DNA of 5,734 bases from Prevotellaceae bacterium. Its GTDB lineage: Bacteria; Bacteroidota; Bacteroidia; Bacteroidales; Bacteroidaceae. Each line of letters begins with the position of its first letter. Positions within the stretch are counted from its first letter, which is position 1. The notes beneath the pieces are model-generated. The model was not told the origin of the DNA. It was given only the letters and a program-made list of their open reading frames with translations, and did no database searches. The DNA lies in assembly GCA_031262265.1 (NCBI GenBank), contig JAISIB010000212.1:1-5734 (forward strand), written 5' to 3'. Below, one piece after another: positions 1-5,533 of this stretch. Both the position numbers and the translations under genes were made by a program.

Positions 1-1
1 G

Positions 2-2194
2 GCGGCTACGGCGTTAGAGATAAAGACGGACGTGCAGACGGGATGGACGGCCATCGTCTATGACGACGAGGCGGGTACGAGTCAGACAACGAGCACGTGG
101 CTGACGCTTTCCACGACGACGATTACTACGCCCAACGATACGGTGAGCGGAGCGGCCACCGGCGATCAAGACGCTACGGGCGTGAACGTAATCTTGAACG
201 TGCCGGAGAACGACACGGGCGCAGACCGAACGGCTTACGTCGTCGTCACGGCAGGAAGGTTGCGCTATCACGTGAGTGTGACGCAGTCCTCGAAAGACGT
301 GAAGCCTTACCTGACGGTTACCTCCGACGACGGGCTGAGCGGGAACATCGTCGTCAAATCGAACGTAAAGTGGCAAGCCACGTGGACAAATAAGATTACG
401 CACGGGGAAGGGACGCTCACCAATCCCAAGACAAATAACACCATTGACATGGCCGACGGCGCAGCAAAGGATTCCATACTGACCGGAGGCCCCAACGAGA
501 CAGGAATAACTATTCCGTACGAGTTTGTCGGACAGACTATCGGAACGGTCGAATTGGTATTTATGTCGGCCGACACCAAGCTCTACGTTAAGCCTGCCAG
601 TCTCGTGCTACAAGCATTGCCTGACTTAACCGGTTACACGGAAACGCGTATCAGTAAATGGTTAGCTCCCGCCGGCGCATTCTGGAAAGCCGATGAGACG
701 GGCGAGCGACTCATACGTATCGACAATGTGCCCGTCGGCAAATGGGCACTGCAAGTCTATCAATACGGAGATAGTACATATCTACACGGAGGACATAAAG
801 AAGGTTTTGCCGAAGGAGATATTCTGTTCGATCAGTTGACGCCTTCCTATCCTTTCCCGCCAGCCGATGCCAACGCCGAACATTTCCAACTGGATCCGTC
901 GACGGCAAAAGTAGCTATCAGCGGCGTACAAGAACAATACGGGAGCCTTTATTTCCGTATCGGTCTAAACAGTAAATGGTCTGAAAACACCAACTATGAT
1001 TCGGAAGCGCGACCTGCGCGCTATGCAGCCATCGTACTATCGTATGCTTCGCAGGCCGAGAAGCAATGGAAAAACCATACCATCTATCTGCGCCAAGGGC
1101 ACGAGCCGGACTATGTATATTCGCCGCAAGAAAATCTTCCGACGACTGACGCTACCGGTGCCGATATGGTTGTCAACCGTACCATGGCGATGCGCTACTC
1201 AGCCTACAATCTGACGATGAGCGGTGCGCCGTACAACAACAATACGGATGGCATTTATTTCGTCGGTGCGGGAGAAGGTATATTCACGGATTATCCGACC
1301 AAAGTCGGAGGCGTCTTCTATTGGGCGCACTTCGGTTGGACGGATGAAGATGATGATGGCAATACCAATACGTTTCCCAATGGTTATTCATGGAAATACG
1401 ACGAGAGCAATTATATTGGGAGCAATCGATCCGGATACTACCAAGGGTATTATGGAGATTCGGATTATGACAGCTCTGTACCGGACTATTTCTGGGACGA
1501 CGTAAAAGATAAATTTGAATATTGTCCCAGCGGATACAGAAGATGGACGGACGGCATAACCAACGGGAACGTCGGAGGTAGTACGCCGGTTGGCCCCGTT
1601 TTCGTCGGCGGCGGTAGCAATAATATCGCGGGGCGTACCGACAGCGAGATGCTCCAAAGCTTTTGGAAATCGGCGCCGATTAGTATGAAGAGCGGATTTT
1701 TCCCTCCGGAATCCAAAAACGGATTAGAGTATCAGTATGGCTTTTATGCCGATGGTTACTTTGACAGAAAAGAGCTGAAACCCATGCTGGATAGCGATGA
1801 GGGAACCGCTACGACACGCGTAGGAACCGGAAGCGATGCAGAGCCGTTGGCGTATAAAGGTATGCTCATTTATCGTTCGGACAATTGTCATTCGCTATTC
1901 TTCCCTGCCGGAGGTAGTTATGGCCGCGGCTATGTATCCTCCGATGGACTATCCGGACAATATATCGGCGCTTCGAGTTATCTGACATTAGACAGCGATG
2001 ACTCAGTTCCCGGACACAAGCTCTTCGCCAGTACGTTGGCATGGACGCCAGATACTTATTCGCAAGTCACCGAGATCATGTTGGGAGCATACGGTCACTG
2101 GGCTGCCGGCGGTAACTATGGTAGCCAGTTAGTCGGAGCGCAGCCTTACGGGAATATCCGCTGCGTGAAAATTCCAAAGGCATCGAGCGATTAA
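2..2194 (+). CDS. BACON-repeat surface protein with FISUMP-like C-terminal domain (5' partial)
   Basis: The frame is open to the left edge (AATALEIKTD precedes the GTG at 32), so the true start and any signal peptide lie outside and the GTG is not a start. About 730 residues remain. Nt 2-295 read like a BACON domain: GWTA near the start, then WLTLS, a polar stretch, DRTAYVVVTAG and a closing VSVTQSS strand. Nt 300-625 look like a second, diverged beta-sandwich repeat (PYLTVTS, KWQATW). Nt 640-1120 hold an uncharacterised middle domain with VAISG, YFRIGLNS, ARYAAIVLSY and IYLRQG. Nt 1140-2194 resemble the FISUMP/fimbrillin-associated domain: YCPSGYRRWTDG (1520-1555), FFPAGGSYGRGY (about 1898-1933) and a terminal IRCVKI. 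BACON domains are thought to bind glycans, mucin or other surface partners; here a role in adhesion or a fimbria-like structure is inference. There is no C-terminal sorting domain, so anchoring by an N-terminal lipid is possible but unseen. Terminators follow the stop. The precise family is not certain. Confidence 0.8.
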   Translation, partial: AATALEIKTDVQTGWTAIVYDDEAGTSQTTSTWLTLSTTTITTPNDTVSGAATGDQDATGVNVILNVPENDTGADRTAYVVVTAGRLRYHVSVTQSSKDVKPYLTVTSDDGLSGNIVVKSNVKWQATWTNKITHGEGTLTNPKTNNTIDMADGAAKDSILTGGPNETGITIPYEFVGQTIGTVELVFMSADTKLYVKPASLVLQALPDLTGYTETRISKWLAPAGAFWKADETGERLIRIDNVPVGKWALQVYQYGDSTYLHGGHKEGFAEGDILFDQLTPSYPFPPADANAEHFQLDPSTAKVAISGVQEQYGSLYFRIGLNSKWSENTNYDSEARPARYAAIVLSYASQAEKQWKNHTIYLRQGHEPDYVYSPQENLPTTDATGADMVVNRTMAMRYSAYNLTMSGAPYNNNTDGIYFVGAGEGIFTDYPTKVGGVFYWAHFGWTDEDDDGNTNTFPNGYSWKYDESNYIGSNRSGYYQGYYGDSDYDSSVPDYFWDDVKDKFEYCPSGYRRWTDGITNGNVGGSTPVGPVFVGGGSNNIAGRTDSEMLQSFWKSAPISMKSGFFPPESKNGLEYQYGFYADGYFDRKELKPMLDSDEGTATTRVGTGSDAEPLAYKGMLIYRSDNCHSLFFPAGGSYGRGYVSSDGLSGQYIGASSYLTLDSDDSVPGHKLFASTLAWTPDTYSQVTEIMLGAYGHWAAGGNYGSQLVGAQPYGNIRCVKIPKASSD

Positions 2195-2275
2195 CGAAAT
2201 AACTATCCCTACGCAATAACAGATCGGTTGTGTACGGGAGATTCTGTGATTTGTTTTTATGTTTTTTAAGTGAAC

Positions 2276-2299
2276 GAGCCGCTTCGCGAGGAGCGGCTC
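2276..2299 (+). terminator. Hairpin after the surface protein gene, probable weak terminator
   Basis: A perfect 8-bp inverted repeat, GAGCCGCT (2276-2283) and AGCGGCTC (2292-2299), can be lengthened by a T-G and a C-G pair to close on a GCGA loop of the stable GNRA class. It is followed by TATCTTTA, only a modest T-tract. It begins 82 nt after the stop of the surface protein gene, so it could end or stabilise that transcript. Confidence 0.5.
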
Positions 2300-2345
2300 T
2301 ATCTTTATCGACAGTTCTGTTCATAGGCGGCTTTGCCGCTAAAAT

Positions 2346-2379
2346 AAGCTCGTAAGTTATTGAATTAACTGACGAGCTT
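2346..2379. repeat. Imperfect inverted repeat (hairpin) without a T-tract
   Basis: AAGCTCGT (2346-2353) pairs with ACGAGCTT (2372-2379), and after one A/G mismatch AGTTA (2355-2359) pairs with TAACT (2366-2370), leaving a 6-nt loop. No run of T follows on the + strand, so it is not a classical terminator. The sequence CGAGCTTGTT at its right edge (2373-2382) recurs exactly at 2391-2400. A shorter hairpin (GCGGC/GCCGC, 2327-2339, loop TTT) sits just upstream. Confidence 0.6.
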
Positions 2380-2431
2380 GTTGAAACGAGCGAGCTTGTT
2401 ATCGCACGCAGATACGCCGTTCTAAAAACAA

Positions 2432-2465
2432 CGAGCCTGCTTCCGTTCAGAAGGAAGCAGGCTCG
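2432..2465. terminator. Strong bidirectional rho-independent terminator
   Basis: A perfect 13-bp stem, CGAGCCTGCTTCC (2432-2444) with GGAAGCAGGCTCG (2453-2465), encloses an 8-nt loop. On the + strand it is followed by CTATTTTTTCG. On the - strand it is followed by TTGTTTTTAGA. It therefore works in both directions, which suits its place between the convergent surface protein gene (ending 2194) and ferredoxin gene (ending 2500). Confidence 0.9.
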
Positions 2466-2499
2466 CTATTTTTTCGTATCGCATGGCCGAAAGAACCGG

Positions 2500-2670
2500 T
2501 CATTCGCCCGGATGGATAGCCTCTGACGGACAAATATCGGCACACGTACCGCATTCGGTACATACCTCGGGGTCAATCACGTAGATGTCGCCTTCGGAAA
2601 TAGCCTCTACCGGACACTCGTCAATGCAGCTGCCGCATGCAATACAGTCTTCGCTAATGATGTAAGCCAT
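2500..2670 (-). CDS. 2[4Fe-4S] ferredoxin
   Basis: This 56-residue protein starts MAYIISEDC and ends AIHPGE. It carries two complete CxxCxxCxxxCP motifs: Cys9, 12, 15 and 19, and Cys37, 40, 43 and 47. These bind two [4Fe-4S] clusters in the two-fold pseudosymmetric fold of clostridial/bacterial-type ferredoxins, and the length is normal for that family. It is a small, acidic, soluble low-potential electron carrier, probably serving oxidoreductases of anaerobic metabolism such as pyruvate:ferredoxin oxidoreductase; that partner is inferred from the family. The only start that fits is the ATG at 2670. A TAnnTTTG box lies about 35 nt upstream, and the bidirectional hairpin at 2432-2465 ends its transcript, so it looks monocistronic. 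It is transcribed divergently from the lysine exporter genes. Confidence 0.95.
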   Translation of the reverse strand: MAYIISEDCIACGSCIDECPVEAISEGDIYVIDPEVCTECGTCADICPSEAIHPGE

Positions 2671-2704
2671 TGTTCTAAAATTTAATGAGTACTAAAATCG
2701 TGCG

Positions 2705-2712
2705 CAAAAGTA
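2705..2712 (-). promoter_or_regulatory. Bacteroidetes -7 box for the ferredoxin gene
   Basis: On the - strand this reads TACTTTTG followed by CGCA, an exact match to the Bacteroidetes sigma-ABfr -7 consensus TAnnTTTG. It lies 34 nt upstream of the ferredoxin ATG and implies a short leader of roughly 30 nt. No clear -33 TTTG is seen at the expected distance. The leader is A/T-rich and has no Shine-Dalgarno sequence, as is common in this phylum. Confidence 0.7.
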
Positions 2713-2788
2713 AGGCTTTTGATTCATTCGCCCGCCGCTTCATTTATTATTTGGCTTAATTTGTATATCATCTAAATTATATTTCCAC

Positions 2789-2796
2789 TATCTTTG
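2789..2796 (+). promoter_or_regulatory. Bacteroidetes -7 box for the split lysine exporter operon
   Basis: TATCTTTG matches TAnnTTTG and lies 26 nt upstream of the ATG at 2823. The nearest TTTG upstream (2760-2763) is 25 nt away, longer than the usual spacing of about 19-21, so the -33 element is weak or absent. The leader is too short to hold a lysine riboswitch. Confidence 0.65.
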
Positions 2797-2822
2797 CCCG
2801 TTCTTAAAAACATCACGGCATT

Positions 2823-3116
2823 ATGCTTATCGTCCTTGCCATCCTGCTGGCCGGCATCCTCGTCGGTTACTTCTCGAAGTGGCGGTTGCGCCGCATCGAC
2901 CGGCTCATCATCGTCATCATCTGGACACTGCTCTTCGTATTGGGTATCGAAGTGGGGAGCAACGAAGCTATCGTATCGCGCATCCGAACGATCGGAGTCG
3001 ACGCGCTCATCGTCACGACAGGCGCGGTAGTGGGCAGCACGGCGTTCGCATGGGCGTTGTGGATGTTCATCCGGCCGAGAACGCCCCGACAGGACGCCTA
3101 CAAACAAGAGGGATGA
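2823..3116 (+). CDS. LysO family transporter, N-terminal-half subunit
   Basis: This 97-residue inner-membrane protein has three predicted membrane segments, at about residues 2-16, 27-45 and 60-83, and ends in a charged tail (RPRTPRQDAYKQEG). Size, position and the pattern LLFVLGIEVGSNEAIVSRI match the first roughly 100 residues of the lysine exporter LysO (DUF340, YbjE in E. coli), which is a single chain of about 300 residues there. The same pattern recurs in the N-terminal part of the next protein (LLFSVGFSIGNDKELLRSF), so the two ORFs share a repeat. It is assumed to pair with the next protein to form the full exporter, which in E. coli moves lysine and the toxic analogue thialysine out of the cell. 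The stop is 4 nt before the next ATG, so translation is probably coupled. Substrate is by homology only. No Shine-Dalgarno is visible. Confidence 0.8.
   Translation: MLIVLAILLAGILVGYFSKWRLRRIDRLIIVIIWTLLFVLGIEVGSNEAIVSRIRTIGVDALIVTTGAVVGSTAFAWALWMFIRPRTPRQDAYKQEG
3107..3112 (+). promoter_or_regulatory. Shine-Dalgarno-like site for the second LysO ORF
   Basis: AGAGGG lies 8 nt before the ATG at 3121, inside the last codons of the upstream ORF. It is one of the few SD-like sites in a window whose other genes mostly lack one, and it supports 3121 as an independent start for the second ORF instead of a readthrough or frameshift product. Confidence 0.5.
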
Positions 3117-3120
3117 AACG

Positions 3121-3723
3121 ATGAAAGGCAGCCTGATTATCTTAGCATTCTTCGCCGTCGGCATCCTCTGCGGCTTGTATCGATGGATACCTTTCGACTT
3201 TACGGCTCACCGAGCGACGACTTACACGCTATACGTGTTGCTGTTCAGCGTAGGATTCAGCATCGGTAACGACAAAGAGTTGCTACGCAGTTTCCGCTCC
3301 CTCGATCCGCGCGTGATGTGGTTGCCCGCCATGACGATCGCCGGCACGCTGGCCGGTTGCGCCGTCGCTTCGCTGTTTATTCCCGATCGTCCGACGACCG
3401 ACGTGTTGGCTGTCGGGTCGGGATTGGCCTACTATTCGCTATCGAGCATTCTGATTACCGAATACAGGGGCGTCGAGTTGGGAACCGTCGCGCTGCTTGC
3501 CAACGTCCTGCGTGAACTGATCACCTTGTTACTCGCTCCGCTACTCGTGCGCTACTTCGGAAAGTTAGCCCCTATCTCGGTGGGCGGTGCCAGCACGATC
3601 GACATCACGATGCCGGTAATCTCTCGCTATTCGGGACGCGAATATGCCGTTGTCTGTATCTATCACGGCATCGTGATGGATTTCTCCGTTCCTTTCTTGG
3701 TTACGTTATTTTGCTTGATATAA
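3121..3723 (+). CDS. lysO: Lysine exporter LysO family protein, C-terminal part
   Basis: This 200-residue polytopic inner-membrane protein covers the conserved C-terminal two thirds of LysO (DUF340). Predicted membrane segments lie near residues 4-19, 33-48, 66-86, 95-113, 118-143 and 178-199. Conserved features are GSGLAYYSLSSILITE (99-114), ANVLRELITLLLAP (127-140) and GGASTIDITMPVI (155-167). Glu132 in RELI and Asp161 in STIDIT appear to correspond to the two intramembrane acidic residues reported to matter for lysine export in E. coli LysO (recalled, not aligned). It presumably works with the 97-residue partner encoded 4 nt upstream. E. coli LysO is controlled by ArgP; no operator or riboswitch is visible here. 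The residue pattern is intact, so the split is more likely an ancestral gene arrangement than damage. Lysine as substrate is inferred. Confidence 0.88.
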   Translation: MKGSLIILAFFAVGILCGLYRWIPFDFTAHRATTYTLYVLLFSVGFSIGNDKELLRSFRSLDPRVMWLPAMTIAGTLAGCAVASLFIPDRPTTDVLAVGSGLAYYSLSSILITEYRGVELGTVALLANVLRELITLLLAPLLVRYFGKLAPISVGGASTIDITMPVISRYSGREYAVVCIYHGIVMDFSVPFLVTLFCLI

Positions 3724-3739
3724 TTTCTGTGTAACTTTG
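3710..3739 (+). promoter_or_regulatory. Bacteroidetes -33/-7 promoter for the DHH phosphoesterase gene
   Basis: TTTG (3710-3713) followed after 18 nt by TAACTTTG (3732-3739) fits the phylum's TTTG / TAnnTTTG promoter layout. The -33 box lies inside the last codons of the lysine exporter gene. Transcription would begin near 3745, about 20-25 nt before the ATG at 3767. This suggests the phosphoesterase is expressed separately from the exporter. Confidence 0.7.
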
Positions 3740-3766
3740 CCGCCCATTAGATAAACATACTCTCCT

Positions 3767-4801
3767 ATGATGTTGAACAAGATAATCAAACAAGAAAACA
3801 TCGACCGCTTCGGCCGCTGGATCGACCACGCACATCGCATCGTGATAGTCACTCATGTGTCTCCGGACGGAGACGCGATCGGTTCGTCGCTGGGCATGTG
3901 GCATTTTCTGAGTATATTGGGTAAGAAAGTGCGCGTCATCGTGCCCAACGTCTTCCCCGACTTTCTACGTTGGATGCCCGGCGCGAAAGACATCCTTATT
4001 TACGATCGCTTGAAGGAATTCTCCGATCAACTGATTGCCGACGCCGACGTCATTTGTTGCTTAGATCTCAATACACTCTCGCGGTTAGACGCAATGGGCG
4101 CCTCCGTCTCAGCCTCGCCGGCGCGCAAAATCATGATTGATCACCACCTGAATCCGGAAGCGTTCTGCCGTATTACCATTTCGCACCCCGAATGCTCGTC
4201 CACGTCCGAACTTGTTTTCCGTTTGATATGTAGATTGGGATACTACGAAGAACTAAACGGCGAAGCAGCCGCCTGCATATATACCGGAATGATGACCGAC
4301 ACGGGCGGATTCACTTACAACTCGAACAATCGGGAGTTGTATTTCATCATCGGCGAGTTGCTCGCGAAAGGCATCGACAAGGATGAGATCTACCGCAACG
4401 TGTATAACACCTATTCCGAGTCGCGTCTGCGCATGATGGGCTATGTGCTGACCACGATGCAGGTATTTCCTGAATTTCACGCGGCACTTATCAGCCTGAA
4501 ACGCAGTGAACAAAAACAGTTCCACTATTTGAAAGGCGACACGGAAGGTTTCGTAAACTTGCCGCTCTCTATCAAAAATGTCCGGTTCAGTTGCTTCCTG
4601 CGCGAAGATACCGAGCAAGACAAAATAAAAGTGTCGCTCCGCTCCGTAGGCAGCTTTCCTTGCAACCGGATGTCCGAAACTTTTTTCAACGGCGGCGGTC
4701 ACTTGAATGCCGCAGGCGGTGAGTTGTATTGTTCGATGGCCGAAGCGTACGACGTTTTCCGTCGGGCAATGGTACATTACGAAGACTTGTTGAAACAATA
4801 A
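3767..4801 (+). CDS. DHH/DHHA1 phosphoesterase, NrnA-type (nano-RNase / pAp phosphatase)
   Basis: This 344-residue soluble cytoplasmic protein is of normal length for the family. The N-terminal DHH domain holds all metal-binding motifs: THVSPDGDAIGSSLG (29-43; His30, Asp34, Asp36), CLDLNTLSRLD (98-108; Asp100), MIDHH (123-127) and YTGMMTDTGGF (172-182; Asp178). The C-terminal DHHA1 domain carries the substrate-binding FNGGGHLNAAGG (307-318). Family members are Mn2+-dependent hydrolases that degrade very short RNAs from the 5' end, dephosphorylate pAp to AMP, and in some bacteria cleave pApA from c-di-AMP turnover; which applies here cannot be read from the sequence. ATG 3767 and ATG 3770 are adjacent and equally plausible starts. 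No Shine-Dalgarno is visible. It is preceded by its own promoter and followed by a lipoprotein gene and glmM after a 97-nt gap. Confidence 0.93.
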   Translation: MMLNKIIKQENIDRFGRWIDHAHRIVIVTHVSPDGDAIGSSLGMWHFLSILGKKVRVIVPNVFPDFLRWMPGAKDILIYDRLKEFSDQLIADADVICCLDLNTLSRLDAMGASVSASPARKIMIDHHLNPEAFCRITISHPECSSTSELVFRLICRLGYYEELNGEAAACIYTGMMTDTGGFTYNSNNRELYFIIGELLAKGIDKDEIYRNVYNTYSESRLRMMGYVLTTMQVFPEFHAALISLKRSEQKQFHYLKGDTEGFVNLPLSIKNVRFSCFLREDTEQDKIKVSLRSVGSFPCNRMSETFFNGGGHLNAAGGELYCSMAEAYDVFRRAMVHYEDLLKQ

Positions 4802-4810
4802 ACGTTAAAC

Positions 4811-4839
4811 GAAAACGGATTCTTTGACGGTTCGTTTTC
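4811..4839 (+). terminator. Possible weak terminator hairpin after the phosphoesterase gene
   Basis: GAAAACG (4811-4817) can pair with CGTTTTC (4833-4839) around a 15-nt loop, 10 nt after the stop codon. The stem is A/T-rich and the loop large, and no clean T-tract follows. It may be a weak terminator or no functional element at all. Confidence 0.3.
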
Positions 4840-4858
4840 ATATCTGCGTAAAATAAAA

Positions 4859-4866
4859 TACTTTTG
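4859..4866 (+). promoter_or_regulatory. Bacteroidetes -7 box for the lipoprotein-glmM operon
   Basis: TACTTTTG followed by CAGC matches TAnnTTTG. A near match to the -33 box, TTTC (4836-4839), lies 19 nt upstream. The site is 33 nt before the ATG at 4899 and is the only good promoter candidate for the lipoprotein gene and the phosphoglucosamine mutase gene behind it. Confidence 0.7.
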
Positions 4867-4898
4867 CAGCATGTTCATCTATTGAACCCTCAAACAAA

Positions 4899-5531
4899 AT
4901 GAAGAAATTATTACTTTTATTTGGCTTCCTTTGCGTGGTATCGGCCGCCTTTCAGTCGTGCAGCAACACGCGAACGTATGCGGAAAAGCGCGAAGATGAG
5001 AAGAAGGCGATTCGCAAGTTCATCGACGAGCACCAAATTACCGTCATTTCCCAAGAAGAGTTTCTGAAAGACACCATTACCCGTTGCCCGCCGCTCTATC
5101 CGAACGACAACGAGTACGTGTTGTTTCCGGAGACGGGTATCTATATGCAAATCGTGGACAGAGGTACGGGCGACACGATCAAGAATCGCGACCAGCTGCT
5201 GGTTCGTTTTCTCGAATACGACATGCTTGCCAACGACACCACCGGCGCATCCAACTACAACCTCGACGATGTGGTAGACGTATTCGATTATACGAAGACG
5301 AGCACTACCGCATACGGTATTTTCAGCGAAGGGCAAATGTACTGGTACTATAACTACTACTACTCTTCGACTACGGCGACGGCCGTTCCTGCCGGTTGGT
5401 TGGTACCGCTGCCGATGATACGTGATCGCGCACATGTCAAACTGATCGTACCTTCCACGTCGGGACACAGCATCTCCCAAGAATATGTATATCCTTACTT
5501 TTATGATTTAAGGAAGATACAAATCTGGTAA
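4899..5531 (+). CDS. DUF4827-like lipoprotein with FKBP-like pattern
   Basis: This 210-residue protein starts with MKKLLLLFGFLCVVSAAFQS and then Cys21, a type II (lipoprotein) signal peptide, so the mature protein is probably a lipid-anchored envelope protein. A charged, probably helical segment (28-46, EKREDEKKAIRKFIDEH) follows. The stretch 80-108 (GIYMQIVDRGTGD, then DQLLVRFLEYDML) and the end (HVKLIVPSTSGH to YDLRKIQIW) have the strand order and spacing of FKBP-type peptidyl-prolyl isomerases, but the family's active-site residues are not clearly kept. I recall DUF4827 proteins in this position in Bacteroides; the assignment is from memory. An aromatic cluster, MYWYYNYYY, occupies 147-155. 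The function is unknown: isomerase, chaperone or structural lipoprotein are all possible. The stop is 2 nt before the glmM ATG, which indicates one transcript and coupled translation. The start is fixed by the signal peptide. Confidence 0.75.
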   Translation: MKKLLLLFGFLCVVSAAFQSCSNTRTYAEKREDEKKAIRKFIDEHQITVISQEEFLKDTITRCPPLYPNDNEYVLFPETGIYMQIVDRGTGDTIKNRDQLLVRFLEYDMLANDTTGASNYNLDDVVDVFDYTKTSTTAYGIFSEGQMYWYYNYYYSSTTATAVPAGWLVPLPMIRDRAHVKLIVPSTSGHSISQEYVYPYFYDLRKIQIW

Positions 5532-5533
5532 CT

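Noticed and set aside
32..34. GTG as start codon of the surface protein
   Set aside because: The frame stays open upstream to the window edge and the upstream residues (ALEIKTD) continue a BACON-like strand pattern, so the gene starts outside the window.
2797..2822. Lysine riboswitch ahead of the exporter genes
   Set aside because: Only about 26 nt separate the -7 box from the start codon, far too short for a lysine riboswitch of roughly 170 nt.
3100..3125. Frameshift breaking a single lysO gene
   Set aside because: The first ORF ends in a soluble charged tail, the second has its own ATG with an SD-like site 8 nt upstream, and the split form is, from memory, common in Bacteroidales.
2772..3164. 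130-codon open frame on the - strand across the exporter genes
   Set aside because: It overlaps the promoter and both exporter ORFs in antisense, and its Asp/Arg-rich translation is an artefact of the reverse frame.
4253..4798. 181-codon open frame on the - strand
   Set aside because: It lies fully antisense to the phosphoesterase, whose metal-binding motifs are all intact; the antisense translation has no recognisable family features.
4801..4806. AACGTT palindrome after the phosphoesterase stop
   Set aside because: A 6-nt palindrome is expected by chance and has no flanking structure to support a function.
4917..5480. 187-codon open frame on the - strand
   Set aside because: It is antisense to the lipoprotein gene, rich in Arg and Val as expected of a shadow frame, and has no promoter or start signal of its own.
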